7,635 bases of DNA from the NCBI GenBank assembly GCA_937906165.1, contig CALCYA010000138.1, positions 1-7,635 of the forward strand, read 5' to 3'. This document shows, in pieces, positions 5,966 through 7,635 of the stretch. The notes under the pieces are model-generated. The model saw only the letters and a list, made by a program, of their open reading frames with translations. It had not been told where the DNA came from and made no database searches. Every line of letters starts with the position of its first letter. Position 1 is the stretch's first letter. A program made the translations under genes and the position numbers. The DNA comes from an uncultured Bacteroidales bacterium (GTDB taxonomy: Bacteria; Bacteroidota; Bacteroidia; Bacteroidales; Bacteroidaceae).

Positions 5966-6156
5966 GTCAAGATGACAAGTCCGTGGTTTATGTCATGCTG
6001 AAACGCAGTGAAGCATCTTTTTACCTAAATTGTCGTGTTTGATTCTTCTCCCCTCCGTCGCTCGCTTTGCTTGCGCCACCTCCCCTCACTGTGTGAGTGG
6101 CGGAGCTTTTTCTAAAACAAGACCTCCAGCACCCATTGTTGTGGGTGTTGGAGGTT
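5966..6156. repeat. direct repeat copy 2, right of the ATPase gene
   Basis: This 191-bp segment is nearly identical to 4129-4324 and in the same orientation. It lacks any A module before gtcaagatgaca and ends at ttggaggtt. It lies downstream of the lipoprotein stop (6243) and upstream of the ATPase promoter, so the two copies bracket the 1.64-kb ATPase unit. Homologous recombination between copies would delete that unit. Confidence 0.92.
6122..6155 (-). terminator. 14-bp hairpin, likely terminator of the lipoprotein gene
   Basis: Arms acctccagcaccca (6122-6135) and 6142-6155 pair fully with one G-T pair (6129 with 6148-6149 region). On the minus strand CTTGTTTT follows the stem. It is the equivalent of the 4286-4323 hairpin, with a different apex. 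It lies about 90 nt after the lipoprotein stop codon, the same position relative to its gene as in the other copy. Confidence 0.55.
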
Positions 6157-6162
6157 AAAGGT

Positions 6163-6226
6163 CCACCGGCAGTCTGCTTTTTATCCTGCTTTATTGCACC
6201 TTGTGGGGCGCGGTTTCTGCCGGTGG
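6163..6226 (-). other. 10-bp inverted repeat after the lipoprotein gene
   Basis: The perfect arms ccaccggcag (6163-6172) and ctgccggtgg (6217-6226) are separated by 44 bp. They lie between the lipoprotein stop codon and the direct repeat. No T run follows on the minus strand, so this is not a typical terminator. It may be an mRNA 3'-end structure or a recombination-related site. Confidence 0.4.
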
Positions 6227-6242
6227 GGGAGAGGTTTGAATG

Positions 6243-6965
6243 CTATTTATAGGTTAACTCTCTTATTCTATCTGTAACATCTTTAAATAAAACGGAGTCA
6301 ACTTCTGCAATATATGAATTTATACGTACAATTCTATCAGACGACCCGAAACATAGTGTGTCATTTGGAACGGTCTTGTTGTTGTATTGGTATAGTAGCA
6401 TATAATCTGCTGGTATATCGTTTTTCCATGATATAAGCTTTAACATCTTTTTTGTTGCTGTATCGTTTAAAGCAATATCGTTGAACAACCCGTCTTTTAG
6501 TTCTTTGTATTTAGGAGCTGTAGTTGGTATTGTATATTTAAAATTACCATGATCAATGATATACCCATTTACGTCATTTTTTACTATCACATTATTGTAT
6601 ATGGAGTCGATTCTCTCTTCTCCTATCAGCAATGCAGTATCAATCTTTGCTGTTATAAGCACTCTTTGCATGTCAAAAAACAGCATGCTGTCTTGAACGG
6701 TAAATTCTATGGTATCAATGTCATCAGAGCCCTTTTCTATCATGGAAATCAAACCATTTGACATTAGTGAAACAATAGAAGAATCACCTGAGCCATCATA
6801 GAATAATGTTATAGTCTCAAGTTCTTTGGTGATTTGTTCTTTTGTTTGTGGTTTCTCCTTGTTTGTGTGATTCCTGTTGTTATTGTCTCGATTATAGTTA
6901 TAGTTGCTGCAGGCTGCAAGGAGAGTAAATAGACAAATGCAAATTAATGTTCCTGTTTTTTCCAT
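6243..6965 (-). CDS. lipoprotein, candidate immunity protein for the RHS toxin
   Basis: This 240-residue protein has a typical lipoprotein signal: basic/polar start MEKTGT, hydrophobic core LICICLFTLLAA and lipobox LLAAC with the lipidated Cys at 19. An Asn-rich linker (20-35) follows, then a mature domain rich in beta-type segments and Asp (for example TLFYDGSGDSSIVSLM and DIDTIEFTVQDSMLFF) that I do not recognise. The usual Bacteroidetes acidic surface-export signal after the Cys is not visible (SNYNYNRDNNN), which suggests a periplasm-facing anchor. The ATG (6963-6965) lies inside the end of the RHS gene, a 22-bp overlap that suggests translational coupling. Genes placed like this after RHS toxin tips usually encode immunity proteins, and a membrane-anchored periplasmic one would fit a toxin acting in the envelope. 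The immunity role is inferred from position only. Confidence 0.8.
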   Translation of the reverse strand: MEKTGTLICICLFTLLAACSNYNYNRDNNNRNHTNKEKPQTKEQITKELETITLFYDGSGDSSIVSLMSNGLISMIEKGSDDIDTIEFTVQDSMLFFDMQRVLITAKIDTALLIGEERIDSIYNNVIVKNDVNGYIIDHGNFKYTIPTTAPKYKELKDGLFNDIALNDTATKKMLKLISWKNDIPADYMLLYQYNNKTVPNDTLCFGSSDRIVRINSYIAEVDSVLFKDVTDRIRELTYK

Positions 6966-7635
6966 GTATTATATAGATAAATTAAAATTAGATAATTGTT
7001 TTCGTCGTTAACCTTTTGAGGGATATCGCTCCCGAAAATGCTTACATAATCCTTGCTTGTTAGAATTTTAATGTTTCCTTTATGGTCTTCACGTGTTCTA
7101 CCATTATTATTAATATCTCCATGCCTTTTTGCAACATACTGTTCTGTTTTTGTTATAACTTTTCTCTCGTTTTCTCTCTCATACTGAGCGTCTTTAGCAT
7201 TATACAACTCTTTATATTTGTCATCTCCATATTTCTCGTGTTGTAATGCATGAGCTCCTTCGTGAGCGAGGATAGTTGCAGGGAATAATATTGTGCCATT
7301 TGTTGTTCTTGCATATAAATCTGGACTCCAATATATGGTTCGACTTACGTGATTGTATGTACCGCCTTTTTCCTTAATCTTTTCTTCGTTATAATCTATA
7401 TAATAGATACTGTCAGAATCTTGCAATTCTTTAAATATCCATGACGTTCCTTTTTCGTTCATATATTGTATTGTTGCAGCAAACCGTTCTTTAAACCATT
7501 CAGGGACTCCATCAGCGAAATATATCTTCCTCCCATCCGGGTCCACCATGTTCACCGGGTCGCCGGCGCAGTATGCGTAGGGTGACAGGTGGTAGAACTT
7601 TTCCGCCATCGGGTCAATGGAGAGGAACCGTCCTC
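6944..7635 (-). CDS. RHS-repeat protein, C-terminal part with putative zincin toxin tip (5' end beyond window)
   Basis: The frame is open to the right window edge, so only the last 229 residues or so are seen. They begin with GRFLSIDPMAEKFYHLSPYA, the end of the conserved RHS-associated core (YxYCxxDPVNxxDPDGR), finishing near 7530. The rest is a variable tip of about 195 residues. Counting from the Met at 7609, the tip has ATILAHEGAHALQHEKYG (111-128), whose HEGAH (116-120) is an HExxH zinc-protease motif. Downstream acids such as those in YEREN (143-147) or TEQYVAKRHGD (155-165) could supply the third zinc ligand. RHS proteins form a large shell around a released toxic tip and are exported, often by type VI secretion in Bacteroidales. 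I therefore infer a metallopeptidase toxin, loosely like the M91-type tips of other RHS proteins. The tip is strikingly AT-rich compared with the core, as expected of exchanged tips. The stop is TAA at 6944-6946. Confidence 0.85.
   Translation of the reverse strand, partial: GRFLSIDPMAEKFYHLSPYAYCAGDPVNMVDPDGRKIYFADGVPEWFKERFAATIQYMNEKGTSWIFKELQDSDSIYYIDYNEEKIKEKGGTYNHVSRTIYWSPDLYARTTNGTILFPATILAHEGAHALQHEKYGDDKYKELYNAKDAQYERENERKVITKTEQYVAKRHGDINNNGRTREDHKGNIKILTSKDYVSIFGSDIPQKVNDENNYLILIYLYNTWKKQEH

Noticed and set aside
3988..6156. CRISPR array
   Set aside because: The repeats are long, few, unevenly spaced and partly inverted, with no spacer pattern and no cas genes in the window.
6163..6226. 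Intrinsic terminator formed by ccaccggcag/ctgccggtgg
   Set aside because: The 44-bp loop and the absence of a T run make an intrinsic terminator unlikely. It is kept only as an unexplained inverted repeat.

Overview
This window looks like accessory DNA from a member of the Bacteroidales (Bacteroides/Prevotella-type). The evidence is a near-perfect Bacteroidetes promoter (TTTG, 19 nt, TAnnTTTG) before the acetyltransferase gene, further TAnnTTTG boxes before two other genes, poor Shine-Dalgarno sequences, and protein families typical of this order. All six convincing genes lie on the minus strand, so the biological reading order is from high to low coordinates. The species cannot be fixed from the sequence.

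Right end (about 6157-7635): the 3' end of an RHS-repeat protein enters from the right edge. Its conserved RHS core ends near 7530. It is followed by an AT-rich C-terminal tip carrying an HEGAH zinc-metallopeptidase motif, so it is a candidate polymorphic toxin. A lipoprotein gene overlaps its 3' end by 22 bp and is the natural candidate immunity protein.

Middle (about 3853-6156): an AAA+ ATPase of the ATPase_2/DUF234-like group, with a C-terminal PD-(D/E)XK-like region, sits between two direct repeats of about 190 bp. Each repeat copy lies just 3' of a minus-strand gene and carries two hairpins. The stems of these hairpins are preserved between copies while the loops differ. The gene-free stretch 3853-4418 is built of these repeats plus alternating inverted modules of the widespread ERSEAS type.

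Left part (1-3852): a small, more GC-rich phage-derived cassette consists of two short genes that look like diverged paralogues followed by an apparently intact large terminase subunit. No portal, capsid, protease or tail gene follows. Instead comes a separately promoted CatA-like acetyltransferase, then about 120 bp of non-coding DNA.

The most interesting points are the putative RHS metallopeptidase toxin with its lipoprotein partner, the structured repeats around the ATPase, the Asp-to-Asn change at the predicted nuclease motif of the ATPase, and the isolated terminase cassette with its paralogous pair. All functional assignments come from motif reading without database searches.
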